A stretch of 53,718 bases of DNA from NCBI GenBank assembly GCA_050184295.1, contig JBFXAM010000016.1, forward strand, positions 1 to 53,718. Reading direction: 5' to 3'. This DNA comes from JBFXAM01 sp050184295. Lineage in GTDB: Bacteria; Planctomycetota; Phycisphaerae; UBA1845; Fen-1342. Each line of letters begins with the position of its first letter. The stretch's first letter is position 1. The translations under genes and the position numbers were made by a program. Positions 9,580-19,641 of the stretch are shown one piece after another. Below the pieces are notes generated by a model. It saw only the letters and a list, made by a program, of their open reading frames with translations, was not told the DNA's origin and made no database searches.

Positions 9580-11888
9580 ATGAGTTCCGCCGCGCTGAGT
9601 CCGGACGCCGCCGTGCAGGAGCGTGAGATCGCCCGGCTGCTCGACATTGCGGTAAGCGAAGGCGAGCGCGACATCTACTCGGGAAAACGTCGCTGGGTGC
9701 GCTATCACCTGGGCGCTCGTCTCGAAGTCCAGGTCCTCGGGAGCGGCGCGAACGGGCGCCGAACGACGACGGCCGTGATGCACAACATCAGCGGCGGCGG
9801 GCTGGGCTTCTGGACGCGCGATCTGCTGTCCGAGCATACGCGCATCCGCATTCGTGAGCTCGGCGACGACGGCCCGAGTTCCTGGGTGTCGGCGCGCGTG
9901 ACGCACGCGTCGCTCGGCATTCGCGGCTATCTGGTCGGCGCTGCGTTCCTCCGGCCGATCGACGACGACGACGAACACGAATCACCGGCCGGCGAGCCCG
10001 CGATCCCCGCGGTTTCCCACGAGCGTGAAGGCCCGCCGCCGGCGACCGCGGCCCCGCGGGCGCGGCGATCGTTGCGCTCGGCCAGCACGCTGGCGGCGAC
10101 CATCGGCAGCGCCGTCGGCGCCGCGCTGGGGCTGACCGTCGCACAGTTCGCGCCGGCGACGCTCACGTGGCACGCGCCGGCGGCGATCGCCGTCGTCGTC
10201 GCCGCGCTCGTCGGCGCTTGCAGCGCGTGGCTGGGATTCATGCCGGTGAAGCGCGCCCTGCGCCAACTGCACGACGAAATCGTGCGGACGACGCCGCGCG
10301 ACAGCCACGGCGCGACGCCGACCAAGCCGCCATTTGCGGAGCTGGCCGGCCCGCTGTTGGCGCTCCAGCAGTTGCGGGCGCGCTGGCGTTCGCACGAGCA
10401 TGACGAGCGCGTGCAGCGCCAGAAGCTGGAGGAAATCAGCCTCATCAAGGGCAACATCCTCAGCACCGTCTCGCACGACCTGCGCACGCCGCTGACGTCG
10501 ATCCTGCTCTACACCGAGATGCTCGCCGAAGGCCTCGAGATCATGCAGCCCGCCGACCAGCGGCGCTTTCTCGACGTCATCCGCAGCGAGTGCGAACGCC
10601 TCTCGCGCCTCGTCGACGACCTGCTCGAAGCCCAGCGGCTCGAATCCGGCCGCGCGCGCTGGAAGTTCGAGTCGCTCGACCCGGCCCGGCTGGTTCACGG
10701 CTGCGCGATGGTCTTCGAGCCGATGGCGCTCAGCCGATGCATTACGCTGAAGGTCGACTGTCCCGAGGCGCTCCCCGCGATCGAGGCCGACGCCGACAAG
10801 CTCTCGCAGGTGCTCAGCAACCTGGTCTCCAACGCCATCAAGTACACGCCCGAGCGCGGACAGGTCATCGTCTCCGCGAAGGCGACCGGCGCCGAAGTGC
10901 TGTTCTGCGTCTCGGACAACGGCCCCGGGATTCCCCGCGAAAAGTGGGACTACATCTTCGAGCGCTTCGCCCAGGTCACCGCCAGCTTCGTCCGCGAAAT
11001 CGGCGGCGTCGGACTCGGACTCTACATCGTCCGCCAGATCGTCGAGCACCACGGCGGGCGCGTCTGGCTCGAAAGCGAAGTCGGACAGGGATCGACCTTC
11101 TACGTGGCTTTGCCCATGCGAAAAAACGAGCCCGACCGCGCCCCCCATGCTCCCGACGCGAACGCCGGGCGCGTCCTGGTCTGCGACGCCGATCCCGCGC
11201 TGTCGGCGCGCGTGGCACAGGCGTTGCGGCGGTCGCGGTTTGACGTGCGCTGCGTCCACAGCGGCAGCCGGCTGCTCGCGGCGGTCGTGGAGTACGGTCC
11301 GGGCGTGGTCGTGACCGATCTGATGCTGCCGGACACCGACGCCGCCGACCTGCTGCGCGCGCTGGTGGCGCTCAAACAGCGGCACGCGTTTCGTCTCGTG
11401 GCGCACACGTACGTCGGCGACGGGGCCAGCCTACGTGCGGACGGCGTGGACGTGATCCTGACGCGCCCCGCGCAGCTCGAGGAGCTGTTGCAGGCGGTGC
11501 GCATCGGGCTGCGCCGCAACGTGGTCGAGTCGCAAATTGTCGCAGTCGCGTCGTCGTCTGCGGCCGATGCCCGCGTGCTGGTCGGCGCGCTGTCGTCCGC
11601 CGGACACACGGTCTTCGTCGCCGAATCACCGGCGCGCCTGGCGCGCGTGGCGGCCGACTATCCGCTCGACGTGTGCATCGCGCTCGGCGAGCGGGCCGTC
11701 GAGGCGCTGGGGTCGGTCCGCCGCGCGTTTCCGGCGGCCAAGCTGGTGCTGGTCGGCGCGCCCGTGGCGCGCGAGCGGTCCCGCGTCGAAGAGCTCGGGG
11801 CCGCGGTGGTTCGGATGACCGACGCGTGGGAGGACGAGGTGCTTGCCGCGCTGGCCGACGCGCGACGGGCGCTGACGGGAGCCAGCGC

Positions 11889-11892
<4 letters not shown>
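9580..11892 (+). CDS. PilZ-domain hybrid histidine kinase with receiver domain(s)
   Basis: 770 residues. An N-terminal PilZ domain (about 30-126) has an intact c-di-GMP motif: RRWVR at 37-41 and NISGGG at 69-74. Two hydrophobic spans follow (about 170-192 and 198-222), then HisKA with phospho-acceptor His299 (SHDLRTPLTS) and a HATPase domain (N box LSNLVSNAIKYTPERG, DNGPGIP, IFERFAQ, GVGLGLYIV). A receiver domain (about 530-655) keeps acceptor Asp580 in TDLMLPD but replaces the usual Lys. A second receiver-like segment (about 660-770) has lost the acceptor Asp. The ATG at 9580 begins the conserved part; the frame extends upstream without recognisable content. The stop overlaps the next ATG (ATGA), so the three genes are translationally coupled. 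Inferred role: couples c-di-GMP level to phosphotransfer. Confidence 0.92.
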
Positions 11893-12259
<367 letters not shown>

Positions 12260-12284
<25 letters not shown>

Positions 12285-13687
12285 AAGTTCCCCAACTGCT
12301 CGCCGACCAGCTCGACGACGGCGCGCTCGCGACGCTCGTCGCGGGCATTGCCGCGTGGGCCGGCGCCGCCGTGCGGCTTCAACCCGAGCGCCAGACCGCC
12401 GCGCGCGACGGCTGCCCGCCGACCGGACCGGACCCGGCGGCGCCGCGCGCCCTGCCGATTCGCCACCTGAACGAGACCGTCGGTCGCATCCACTGCCCCG
12501 ACGACGCGTCGGCGGCGGTGCAGCGCGCCGGCGAGCAGCTCGCGGGTTTGTTCCAGCATCTCGTGCAGCGCGAGGCCGCCGTCGTCGATCTCGCGGGCGC
12601 ACTCGTCGAATGCTACGCCGAGCTGAATCTGCTCTACAACGTCATGACCGACGTCGCGTCGTGCACCGACCAGCGCCAGATCGCCCGGCGGATCGTGGAC
12701 GAGACGGCGCGGGCGCTGCATTGCGGCCGGGTCTCGCTGCTGCTGCTCGACGAGAACGCCGAGCGGTTCACGCTCGTCGCCTCGCACGGGTTGCCGGGCG
12801 CGCTGCACGACGTGACGATCCCGGTGCGCGGATCGATCGCCGGTCGGGCCGTCACGGGCGACGACGGGGTCTTCGTCCGCGACATCGTCGACGCGCCCGA
12901 GCTCGCCGGCATGTCCCGCGGCAGCTACGACTCGCGCGCGTTCGCGGTCATCCGCGTTCCGCTCCAGGCCCGCGGGCGCGCCCTCGGCGTGCTCTGTGTC
13001 ACGGAGCGCGCCGGCCCCGCGGAATTCAATGCCCGTGACCGCAAGTTGCTCGAGGCCATCTCGGCGCTGGGTGCGTCGGCGTTGATGAACTGCCGCCTGC
13101 ACGCGGCGATGGAGCGTCAGGTCATCGGCACGATCGAAGCGCTCGCGTCCGCCGTCGACGCCAAGGATCACTACACGCACCACCACTCGCGCCGCGTCGC
13201 CGAGTTGTGCCTCGCGATGGCCCGCCGCCTGGACCTCGACGGGTCGATCAGCGAGCGGGAGATCGAGCTCGCCGCGTTGCTGCACGACGCAGGGAAAATC
13301 GGCGTCCCGGATGCGATCCTCGCCAAGACCGGCCCGCTCTCCCGCGAGGAATACGAGGTCGTCAAGTCGCACGCCCGCCTCGGCGCCGAGATCATCGGTC
13401 GCGCCGAAGGCATGCAGCGCGTCGCTGACGCGATCCTGCACCACCACGAGCGCTACGACGGCGCCGGCTATCCCGACGGGCTCGCCGGCGATGCGATCCC
13501 GATCGCGGCCCGGCTGATCGCGGTCGCCGACGCCTTCGACTGCCTGACGACCGACCGCCCCTATCACCAGGGCATCGGGGCCGACGCGGCGCTCGCCGAG
13601 CTGCAACGCTCCGCCGGCGCCCATTTCGATCCGACCGTCGTCGCCGCGTTTGCGGCGGCGCTCCGGAGCGGCGATCGGGCGGAGTGA
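12260..13687 (+). CDS. GAF-HD-GYP domain protein, probable c-di-GMP phosphodiesterase
   Basis: 475 residues. After an unassigned N-terminal 115 residues, a GAF domain spans about 130-280. The HD-GYP domain (about 285-470) carries the expected residues: HHHSRR (307-312), HDAGKIGVP (342-350), HHERYDGAGYPDGL (395-408) and DAFDCLTTDRPY (424-435). HD-GYP domains hydrolyse cyclic di-GMP, and the GYP signature is intact. The GTG at 12260 has GGAGA six nt upstream and lies inside the 3' end of the response-regulator gene, a tight overlap implying co-translation. Being downstream of a PilZ-containing kinase, it probably closes a c-di-GMP feedback circuit. Confidence 0.92.
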
Positions 13688-13920
13688 GCCTCGTGCGTCG
13701 GCGCACTGGGTCCGCGCCTTCAGCGCAAACGCGGCTCCACGTGGCCGGCAGAGACGGAACGGCGCGCGGTCCTCGCCACCCGGGCGTGGGCGTGGGCGCA
13801 CGCGTCCTGTGCACTCGTGACCTGTGCGCTCGTGCAAAGACTCGCGCGCCGGCACGGGGAAATCGGTTTGCGCGCCGCCGCTTCCCGCAGTCGAGCGCGT
13901 CAGAGAACACGGGCGGGAAG

Positions 13921-13994
13921 TGGTGGCGGCCGGAGTCGAACCGGCGACCTAGGGGTTATGAATCCCTCGCTCTCACCAACTGAGCTACGCCACC
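13921..13994 (-). tRNA. tRNA-Met (anticodon CAT)
   Basis: The minus strand folds as a full cloverleaf. Acceptor GGTGGCG pairs with CGCCACC; the D stem is GCTC/GAGC with AGTTGGTGA loop; the anticodon loop is TTCATAA on an AGGGA/CCCCT stem with one A-C pair; the T arm is GCCGG-TTCGACT-CCGGC. The discriminator is A and the 3' CCA is not encoded (next bases CTT). Size and D loop suggest elongator tRNA-Met; a lysidine-modified tRNA-Ile(CAT) cannot be excluded by eye. Confidence 0.93.
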
Positions 13995-14203
13995 GAGCTT
14001 GCGCGCAGGTTCCGACAGTCGCCGCGCGAATCGAAGCAAATCGCCCAAGCGAAGCCCGCGTGCAGAGCACGGAAGTATAGCCGCGCCGCGGCTCCGCAGA
14101 AAGCCCGCCGGGCGGCGGCGCGAGGCTGGCTCCGACGGGCGCGCCTGTCGCAGACCCGCGCGTGATGCGCTCGCGCCGCGGCGCCTTCGCCGGCCGCGCC
14201 CGG

Positions 14204-14638
14204 TCAGGTTTCGTACCGTTTCCGCGAAAAATCGCGCACCGCGGCGGGCAGCCCCCACGCGTATGCGGCCAGCGCCGCGGCGAGGCACACGCCCGCGCCG
14301 GTCGCCACCGCAACCCCGGCCACGCGGACGCGCTCGCTCAACAATAGCGCACCGATCGGCGCCAGCGCGAGCGCGGCGAGCAGAAACCCGCCCGAGACAA
14401 CCGCGTAGGATCCGCGCAGCGAGCGTCCGCCGGGCACGGGCAGCACCTGTGCGAACGCTCCCTGGACTCCGGTGAGGACGAGCTGTGCATAAAGCCCGAC
14501 GAGCGGACAGCCCACCAGCGGCGCCAAGTACGTCAGCCACAGCGGCCAGGCCGGCAGTTGGTCGCGCAGCGCCGCGTACAGCGCCGCCGCCAGCAGCGTC
14601 CCCAGCCACAAGGGTGCGTAATAGGTCCAGCGACTCAT
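14204..14638 (-). CDS. Small integral membrane protein of unknown function
   Basis: 144 residues from the ATG at 14638, with four hydrophobic spans (about 7-24, 30-52, 76-98 and 106-128) and a short basic C-terminus ending RKRYET. No family was recognised. It stands alone between the tRNA and the divergent asd gene. An alternative ATG 13 codons upstream is possible, but MSRWTYYAPLWLG is the more natural start for a first membrane helix. Confidence 0.65.
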   Translation of the reverse strand: MSRWTYYAPLWLGTLLAAALYAALRDQLPAWPLWLTYLAPLVGCPLVGLYAQLVLTGVQGAFAQVLPVPGGRSLRGSYAVVSGGFLLAALALAPIGALLLSERVRVAGVAVATGAGVCLAAALAAYAWGLPAAVRDFSRKRYET

Positions 14639-15006
14639 CCGATCCCCGGATTCCACGTTTCCACACTCACGGAACACGCCGCCCGGCGTAATCGACGAAT
14701 CATGATACTCGGAATATCATTCCCCGCTGCGCGCCGCGGGCCGCCGTGCGAATCGGGTGCGGCCGCTTTACGGTCGGTGCCTGCGGCGCGCGGTGGGTCC
14801 GGGTGCGTCGCCTGTGCGATGCGTCCGGGGGGGCGTCGCCGCGTTCGACGTGCGCAGGCGAAGCACGACGGGCGATGCGTCCGGGCGATTCCGCTGTGAC
14901 GGCCCCGCCGCTTGGCGCGGCGGATGCTGACACGGCGGCGCGTCGGGATCCCGTGCGCCGAACAACGGCAGGGGCGGCGTGCAGGGTCTTGGAGGGAAGC
15001 TGCTCG
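14639..15006. other. Divergent intergenic region upstream of asd
   Basis: 368 bp between two divergently oriented genes. A short AT-richer patch near 14690-14720 (containing GAATCATGATACTCGG and GGAATATCATTCC) stands out in otherwise GC-rich DNA and is the best place for a promoter. No complete -35/-10 pair is clear, and no RNA structure was recognised. Confidence 0.35.
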
Positions 15007-16014
15007 ATGGCAAAGTGCGTGGCGATCGTGGGCGCGACGGGCGCGGTGGGGCAGGAATTTCGCGCCGTCCTCGAGCAACGCCGCTTTCCGGCCCAGTCGT
15101 ATCGCCTCCTCGCCTCGCGGCGCTCGGCAGGGCAGACGCTCGAATGGGCCGGCCGCACACTCGTCGTCGAAGCGCTCGGTCCGCGCTCGTTCGAGGGCGT
15201 CGACTTCGCGCTCTTTTCCGCCGGCGGCGCGATCAGCCGCGAATTTGGCCCGCTGGCGCGCGATGCGGGCGCGCTGGTGGTCGACAATTCGTCGGCGTTT
15301 CGGATGGACCCTCAGGTTCCGCTCGTCGTGCCCGAGGTGAATCCGGATGCCGCCCGCGCCCACCGCGGCATCATCGCGAATCCGAACTGCTCGACGATCA
15401 TCATGGTGGTCGTGCTCTGGCCGCTGCACCGGATCAATCCTGTGCAGCGCGTCGTCGTCAGCACGTACCAAGCCGCCAGCGGCGCGGGGGCGCGGGCGCT
15501 CGCCGAGCTCGAGGAGCAGACCCGCCGCGTGCTCGCCGGAGAAGACGCCCGCCCCGGCGTGTTCCACGTCCCCTGCGCGTTCAACGTGTTCAGCCACAAC
15601 AGCGCCGTCGGACCCGACGGATACAACCTCGAAGAATCGAAGATGATCCAGGAGACGCACAAGATACTCGGCGACGCGGCGATTCGCGTCGCGCCGACCT
15701 GCATGCGCGTCCCGGTCATGCGCGCCCACACCGAGGCGCTCAGCATCGAATTCACCCGTCCGATCGACGAAACCCAGGTTCGCGACGCGCTCGCGCGGGC
15801 CCCAGGCGTCCGCGTCGTCGACGACCGCGCCGCCAACCGCTTCCCCATGCCCGTCGAGGCCGCCGGAACCGACGACGTCCTCGTCGGCCGCATCCGCCAC
15901 GACCCCAGCGTCCCCGACCAGCGCGGCATCCAGCTGATCTGCTGCGGCGACCAGTTGCGCAAGGGCGCGGCGCTGAACGCGGTGCAGATTGCGGAGCTGC
16001 TGCTGGAGCGGTGA
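15007..16014 (+). CDS. asd: Aspartate-semialdehyde dehydrogenase
   Basis: 335 residues. It makes L-aspartate semialdehyde from aspartyl phosphate with NADPH, the branch point to lysine/diaminopimelate, threonine and methionine. The N-terminal dinucleotide fold starts VAIVGATGAVGQEF, the catalytic cysteine lies in IANPNCSTI, the active-site region continues through VVSTYQAASGAG, and the C-terminal His motif is in VMRAHTEALSIEF. Length is normal for the bacterial Asd family. The ATG at 15007 follows GGAGGGA by about 8 nt. It stands alone, in a different orientation from the upstream membrane protein; the downstream gene is in the same direction but separated by 107 bp. Confidence 0.95.
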   Translation: MAKCVAIVGATGAVGQEFRAVLEQRRFPAQSYRLLASRRSAGQTLEWAGRTLVVEALGPRSFEGVDFALFSAGGAISREFGPLARDAGALVVDNSSAFRMDPQVPLVVPEVNPDAARAHRGIIANPNCSTIIMVVVLWPLHRINPVQRVVVSTYQAASGAGARALAELEEQTRRVLAGEDARPGVFHVPCAFNVFSHNSAVGPDGYNLEESKMIQETHKILGDAAIRVAPTCMRVPVMRAHTEALSIEFTRPIDETQVRDALARAPGVRVVDDRAANRFPMPVEAAGTDDVLVGRIRHDPSVPDQRGIQLICCGDQLRKGAALNAVQIAELLLER

Positions 16015-16121
16015 CGGTTGGCGCGTCCGTCGCGGTCCGGGGCGCGGGGGCGTAAGATGCGCGGCGTCGCGGCGCGCGGCGTTGGGGATCGGTCGACGTG
16101 CCCGCGGTCGGGAGAATCGTC

Positions 16122-17507
16122 ATGCCCGCGGTCGAAAAAGTCGCCGTGATCGGCCTCGATTGCGCCGAGCCCAGCCTGGTGCTCGAACGCTGGCTCGACG
16201 ACCTTCCGAACCTGCGCCGCCTCACGCAGCGCGGCCTTTCCGGACGCCTGGAAAGCTGCATGCCGCCCATCACCGTCCCCGCCTGGAGCTGCATGGCTAC
16301 GGGCCGCGACCCCGGTGTGCTCGGCGTCTACGGATTCCGCAACCGCAAGGACCACTCCTACGACGGACTGGAGATCGCCACCAATCTCAACATCCGCGAA
16401 CCGCGCGTCTGGGAGCTGCTCGGGGCCGCGGGCCGGCGCTCGATCACCATCGGCGTGCCGCAGACGTTTCCGATCACGCGGCCGCCGAACGGCGTGCAGG
16501 TGACGTGTTTTCTTACGCCGGGCATCGACAGCCCGTACACGCATCCGCCGGAGCTGAAGCAGGAGATCGCCGATCTGGTCGGCGAGTACATGGTGGATGT
16601 GAAGGGGTTTCGCACCGACGACAAGCATTGGCTGCTTCGCCAGATCTACGAGATGACCGCAAAGCGCTTCAAGCTGTGCCGCCACCTGCTCCAGACGCGT
16701 CCATGGGACCTGTTCTGGATGGTGGAGATGGGCACCGACCGCATCCATCACGGGTTCTGGCAATACCTCGACCCGCAACATCATCGCTATCAGCCCGGCA
16801 ACGAGTTCGAGTCGGCGATCCACGACTACTACGTGTATCTCGACCGGGAGATCGGCGCGCTGCTCGACACGCTCGATCTACAGCGCACCGCTGTTTGGGT
16901 CGTCAGCGACCACGGCGCCAAGCGCATGGACGGCGGCTTCTGCTTCAACGACTGGCTCATTCGCGAGGGCCTGCTCGTGATGAAGTCGCCGCCCGACAAG
17001 CCGCGAAAGTTCGAATTCGGAGACGTCGACTGGACCCGCACGCGCGCCTGGGGCGAAGGCGGCTATTACGGCCGGCTCTTCATCAACCGCGCCGGCCGCG
17101 AGCCCCACGGCATCGTGCCGCCCGACCAGTACGAGACGCTCCGCGACGACATCACGGGCCGGCTCGAAGCCGTGCGCGATCATCGCGAGCGCGCGATGGG
17201 CAACCGCTGCTACAAGCCCGAGGCGATCTACGCGCGTGTGAACGGCGTCGCGCCCGATCTGATCGTCATCTTCGGCGACCTGCATTGGCGCAGCGTGGGC
17301 TCGATCGGCAACCCAAGCGTATATACGTTTGACAACGACACCGGGCCGGACGACGCCAACCACGCGCAGCAGGGGATGTACATCCTGTCGCATTCGTCCC
17401 TGCCGACGGCGGTCCGCGACGCGTCGCTGTTCGATGTGACTCCGACGATCCTCAAGCTCATGGGGCACCCGGCGCCCGAGGGACTCCGTGGCCGGCCGCT
17501 GGTCTGA
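16122..17507 (+). CDS. Alkaline-phosphatase-superfamily phosphohydrolase/phosphodiesterase
   Basis: 461 residues. The N-terminal VAVIGLDCAEPSLV contains the first metal Asp, and PPITVPAWSCMATGRDPGV has the nucleophile Thr region and the pattern typical of the type I phosphodiesterase/phosphomutase branch (COG3379-like). The second metal site is the DHG in WVVSDHGAKRMDGGF, with FCFNDWLIREGLL next to it. Catalytic residues look intact and there is no signal peptide, so it is presumably cytoplasmic. The substrate is unknown: relatives are annotated as nucleotide pyrophosphatases or phosphoglycerate-mutase-like enzymes. The ATG at 16122 with GGGAGA 7 nt upstream is preferred to the GTG eight codons earlier. 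Confidence 0.88.
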   Translation: MPAVEKVAVIGLDCAEPSLVLERWLDDLPNLRRLTQRGLSGRLESCMPPITVPAWSCMATGRDPGVLGVYGFRNRKDHSYDGLEIATNLNIREPRVWELLGAAGRRSITIGVPQTFPITRPPNGVQVTCFLTPGIDSPYTHPPELKQEIADLVGEYMVDVKGFRTDDKHWLLRQIYEMTAKRFKLCRHLLQTRPWDLFWMVEMGTDRIHHGFWQYLDPQHHRYQPGNEFESAIHDYYVYLDREIGALLDTLDLQRTAVWVVSDHGAKRMDGGFCFNDWLIREGLLVMKSPPDKPRKFEFGDVDWTRTRAWGEGGYYGRLFINRAGREPHGIVPPDQYETLRDDITGRLEAVRDHRERAMGNRCYKPEAIYARVNGVAPDLIVIFGDLHWRSVGSIGNPSVYTFDNDTGPDDANHAQQGMYILSHSSLPTAVRDASLFDVTPTILKLMGHPAPEGLRGRPLV

Positions 17508-17661
17508 CGCGGACCGTCGCGTTCCGTCCCAACTCGCCGCGCCAGGGGCCGGGCCGGACCGCGCGCGGTTCGGCGGGTCCGAATTCGCAGACGGTTTTTG
17601 CGCCGCTCGGACGGCGGCGCCGGCGCGGGTTCCGCCCTTCCCACCCGCGCCCGGCGCGCAG

Positions 17662-17667
17662 TAATAT
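17662..17667 (+). promoter_or_regulatory. TAATAT -10-like hexamer directly before a start codon
   Basis: TAATAT ends 6 nt before the ATG at 17674, and there is no Shine-Dalgarno in between. If this is the -10 element, transcription would begin at or next to the ATG, giving a leaderless mRNA. No good -35 was found, so this is only suggestive. Confidence 0.3.
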
Positions 17668-17673
17668 TTCGGC

Positions 17674-18411
17674 ATGCAAAGCAAAGCCACTACCGTCGAA
17701 CAATACCTCGCCGAACTGCCGCCCGATCGCCGCGCCGCGCTCAGCGCCGTGCGGGAGGTCATTCTTGACAGCCTGGACAACGACTTCGAGGAGGGCATGC
17801 AGTACGGGATGATCGGATATTACGTTCCGCACCGCGTGTATCCGGCCGGATATCACTGCAATCCCAAGCAGCCGCTGCCCTTCGCGGGACTCGCCTCGCA
17901 GAAAAACCACATGGCGATCTATCTCATGTCGGTGTATGGCGACGGCGAGCACTGGAACTGGTTCCGCGAGGCGTGGGCGCGGACGGGCAAGAAGCTCGAC
18001 ATGGGGAAGTGCTGCATTCGCTTTCGCCGGGTGGAGGATCTGGCGCTCGACGTGATCGCGGACGCGATTTGCCGAACCCCCGCCGGCGCCTACATCGCGT
18101 ACTACGAGCGCGCCATCCTGAGCATGAACAAACAGGCCGCCGCCCGCGCCGCGAAGCAGGCGTCGCCGACCCGGGCCGCGACCCAGCCCGTCACGGCGAA
18201 GCGGGCTTCTCCCCAACCCACGTCGCGGCGTGCGACCGCGGGCCAGCGCGCGTCGCAATCCGCCGCCGCGTCGGCTTCACGCGGCGCCCGAAAGCGTGCC
18301 GGGCGTTCGGCCGCCGCGTCCCCGCGCGGTCGCTCGGCCGCCAAGCGCGGATCCGCGAATTCGGGCGCGCGAAACGCGAGGTCGAAGCGCGCGCGCACGC
18401 CGCGCCGCTAG
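17674..18411 (+). CDS. DUF1801 domain protein with a histone H1-like basic tail
   Basis: 245 residues. Residues 1-140 are a DUF1801/YdhG-type domain (TTVEQYLAELPPDRRAAL near the N-terminus; GMIGYYVP; the KNHMAIYLMSVYGD segment). From about residue 150 to the end the composition changes sharply to Ala, Arg, Ser, Lys and Gln with almost no acidic or hydrophobic residues, like the tails of histone H1-like bacterial proteins. The tail is strongly positively charged and should be disordered and able to bind nucleic acid. DUF1801 members have no agreed function; some are described as iron-related. No Shine-Dalgarno is visible. The gene stands alone between the phosphodiesterase and the convergent motB. 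Confidence 0.82.
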   Translation: MQSKATTVEQYLAELPPDRRAALSAVREVILDSLDNDFEEGMQYGMIGYYVPHRVYPAGYHCNPKQPLPFAGLASQKNHMAIYLMSVYGDGEHWNWFREAWARTGKKLDMGKCCIRFRRVEDLALDVIADAICRTPAGAYIAYYERAILSMNKQAAARAAKQASPTRAATQPVTAKRASPQPTSRRATAGQRASQSAAASASRGARKRAGRSAAASPRGRSAAKRGSANSGARNARSKRARTPRR

Positions 18412-18613
18412 CGCAGTGCCTCACTAAAACCGCGACGGATTGGAGCCGCGAGTTTCATGTCGCGCCGCGGTTCCGCGCGGCTTGAAGGCCGCGGCTCGCT
18501 CCGTCATACGATGGTTTTTTCTTTTCGAGGCACCGCGCGGGCTGGAAGCGGAAGGCGCGTGGTCCGATTGCGGTGGCGGCGTTGTTCAGACAGCGCCCGC
18601 GCCATGCAGCGGG

Positions 18614-19540
18614 TCACTCGTGTTTGCCGTCGGACCCCGCTTTCGGCGCTCCGTCGTGACCGTTGGGTTCCGCACCGCCGGGCGCTTCGTCTGGCGCGGC
18701 GCGGTCCTGATCGCCGGGCTGGGATTGCAGGCGCGCCGAAAGCGGGCGGTCCGTCGCGATGATCTCAACGCGCTGGTTGACGCGCTGCGCCGCGAGGTCG
18801 TACGCGACGACGTTAACACGGTCGTTGTCCGCGCTCGCGATGAGCTGCATCTGGTCCCAGCCGACGCCCGCCTCGGCCAGCCGCCGCGCGATCTCGGTTG
18901 CGCGGTCATACGACAGCCGCATGCCGCGGTCGTCGCGGCCGAACGCTTCCGCCGTGCTGACGTGCCCGCGCACCTCGACGATCGACATTCGACCGCGGAG
19001 GCGCTCCGCGATCTCGCGCACCTGCTCATCGCCGGCGGCGTCGGGCGCGACCGCGTTCGCCTCGAAGACGATCATTCCGCCGAGCCCGACATAGTCGCTC
19101 GGGCGCACGCTCTGCACTTCCTGCTCGCGGCCGCGTTTCCCGGGGTCGGTGGCGCGGCCGTCAAAGCTGGGCAGCCCCTTGCGCTGGCGAACGCGCTGAA
19201 CCAGCTCCTGCTCCTCGGGGTCGAGCGAGAACGGATCGACCGGGTTGTTGAACGCCTCGCGGAGCGAGATCGCCAGGTCGGTCATGTCTTTCGATTCGGG
19301 CGCGCCGCCCATCTTCTCCGCACCGCCGATGCCCCCGGTCGTCGGCTTGGCCATGTTCATCGCGAGCAGCACGACGAAGAAACCCATCATCAGTGCGACG
19401 TTGTCGGCGAACGAAATCAGCCACTCCGGGGCGCCCTCGTGCCCCTCCTCGTGGCCGCCGCCGTGACCCGCGCCCGGGCCGTGCCCCTGGCCACTGTCGT
19501 GGCTGTCATCGTGCTTCTTTTTCTTGTCGTGATCGGACAT
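18614..19540 (-). CDS. motB: Flagellar stator protein MotB (OmpA-type peptidoglycan-binding)
   Basis: 308 residues. A hydrophilic N-terminus rich in His, Gly, Lys and Asp (seven His in the first 34 residues) precedes the single membrane helix WLISFADNVALMMGFFVVLL, in which Asp46 is at the position of the essential proton-binding Asp of MotB. A linker follows, then an OmpA/MotB peptidoglycan-binding domain (about 150-280) with the RLSYDRATEIARRL core. A Pro/Gly/Asp-rich tail ends the protein. It is the downstream partner of motA (101 bp apart). With MotA it forms the ion-conducting stator that drives flagellar rotation. Confidence 0.9.
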   Translation of the reverse strand: MSDHDKKKKHDDSHDSGQGHGPGAGHGGGHEEGHEGAPEWLISFADNVALMMGFFVVLLAMNMAKPTTGGIGGAEKMGGAPESKDMTDLAISLREAFNNPVDPFSLDPEEQELVQRVRQRKGLPSFDGRATDPGKRGREQEVQSVRPSDYVGLGGMIVFEANAVAPDAAGDEQVREIAERLRGRMSIVEVRGHVSTAEAFGRDDRGMRLSYDRATEIARRLAEAGVGWDQMQLIASADNDRVNVVAYDLAAQRVNQRVEIIATDRPLSARLQSQPGDQDRAAPDEAPGGAEPNGHDGAPKAGSDGKHE

Positions 19541-19641
19541 GAGCTACGCACGCCTCGCCACCGCCGCGCGGTCCGTCGCATCCGCCGCACGACTCGTCCT
19601 CGGTCCCATCGTCGCCGCGGCCCCGCGGCCGTGCGTTCTCA

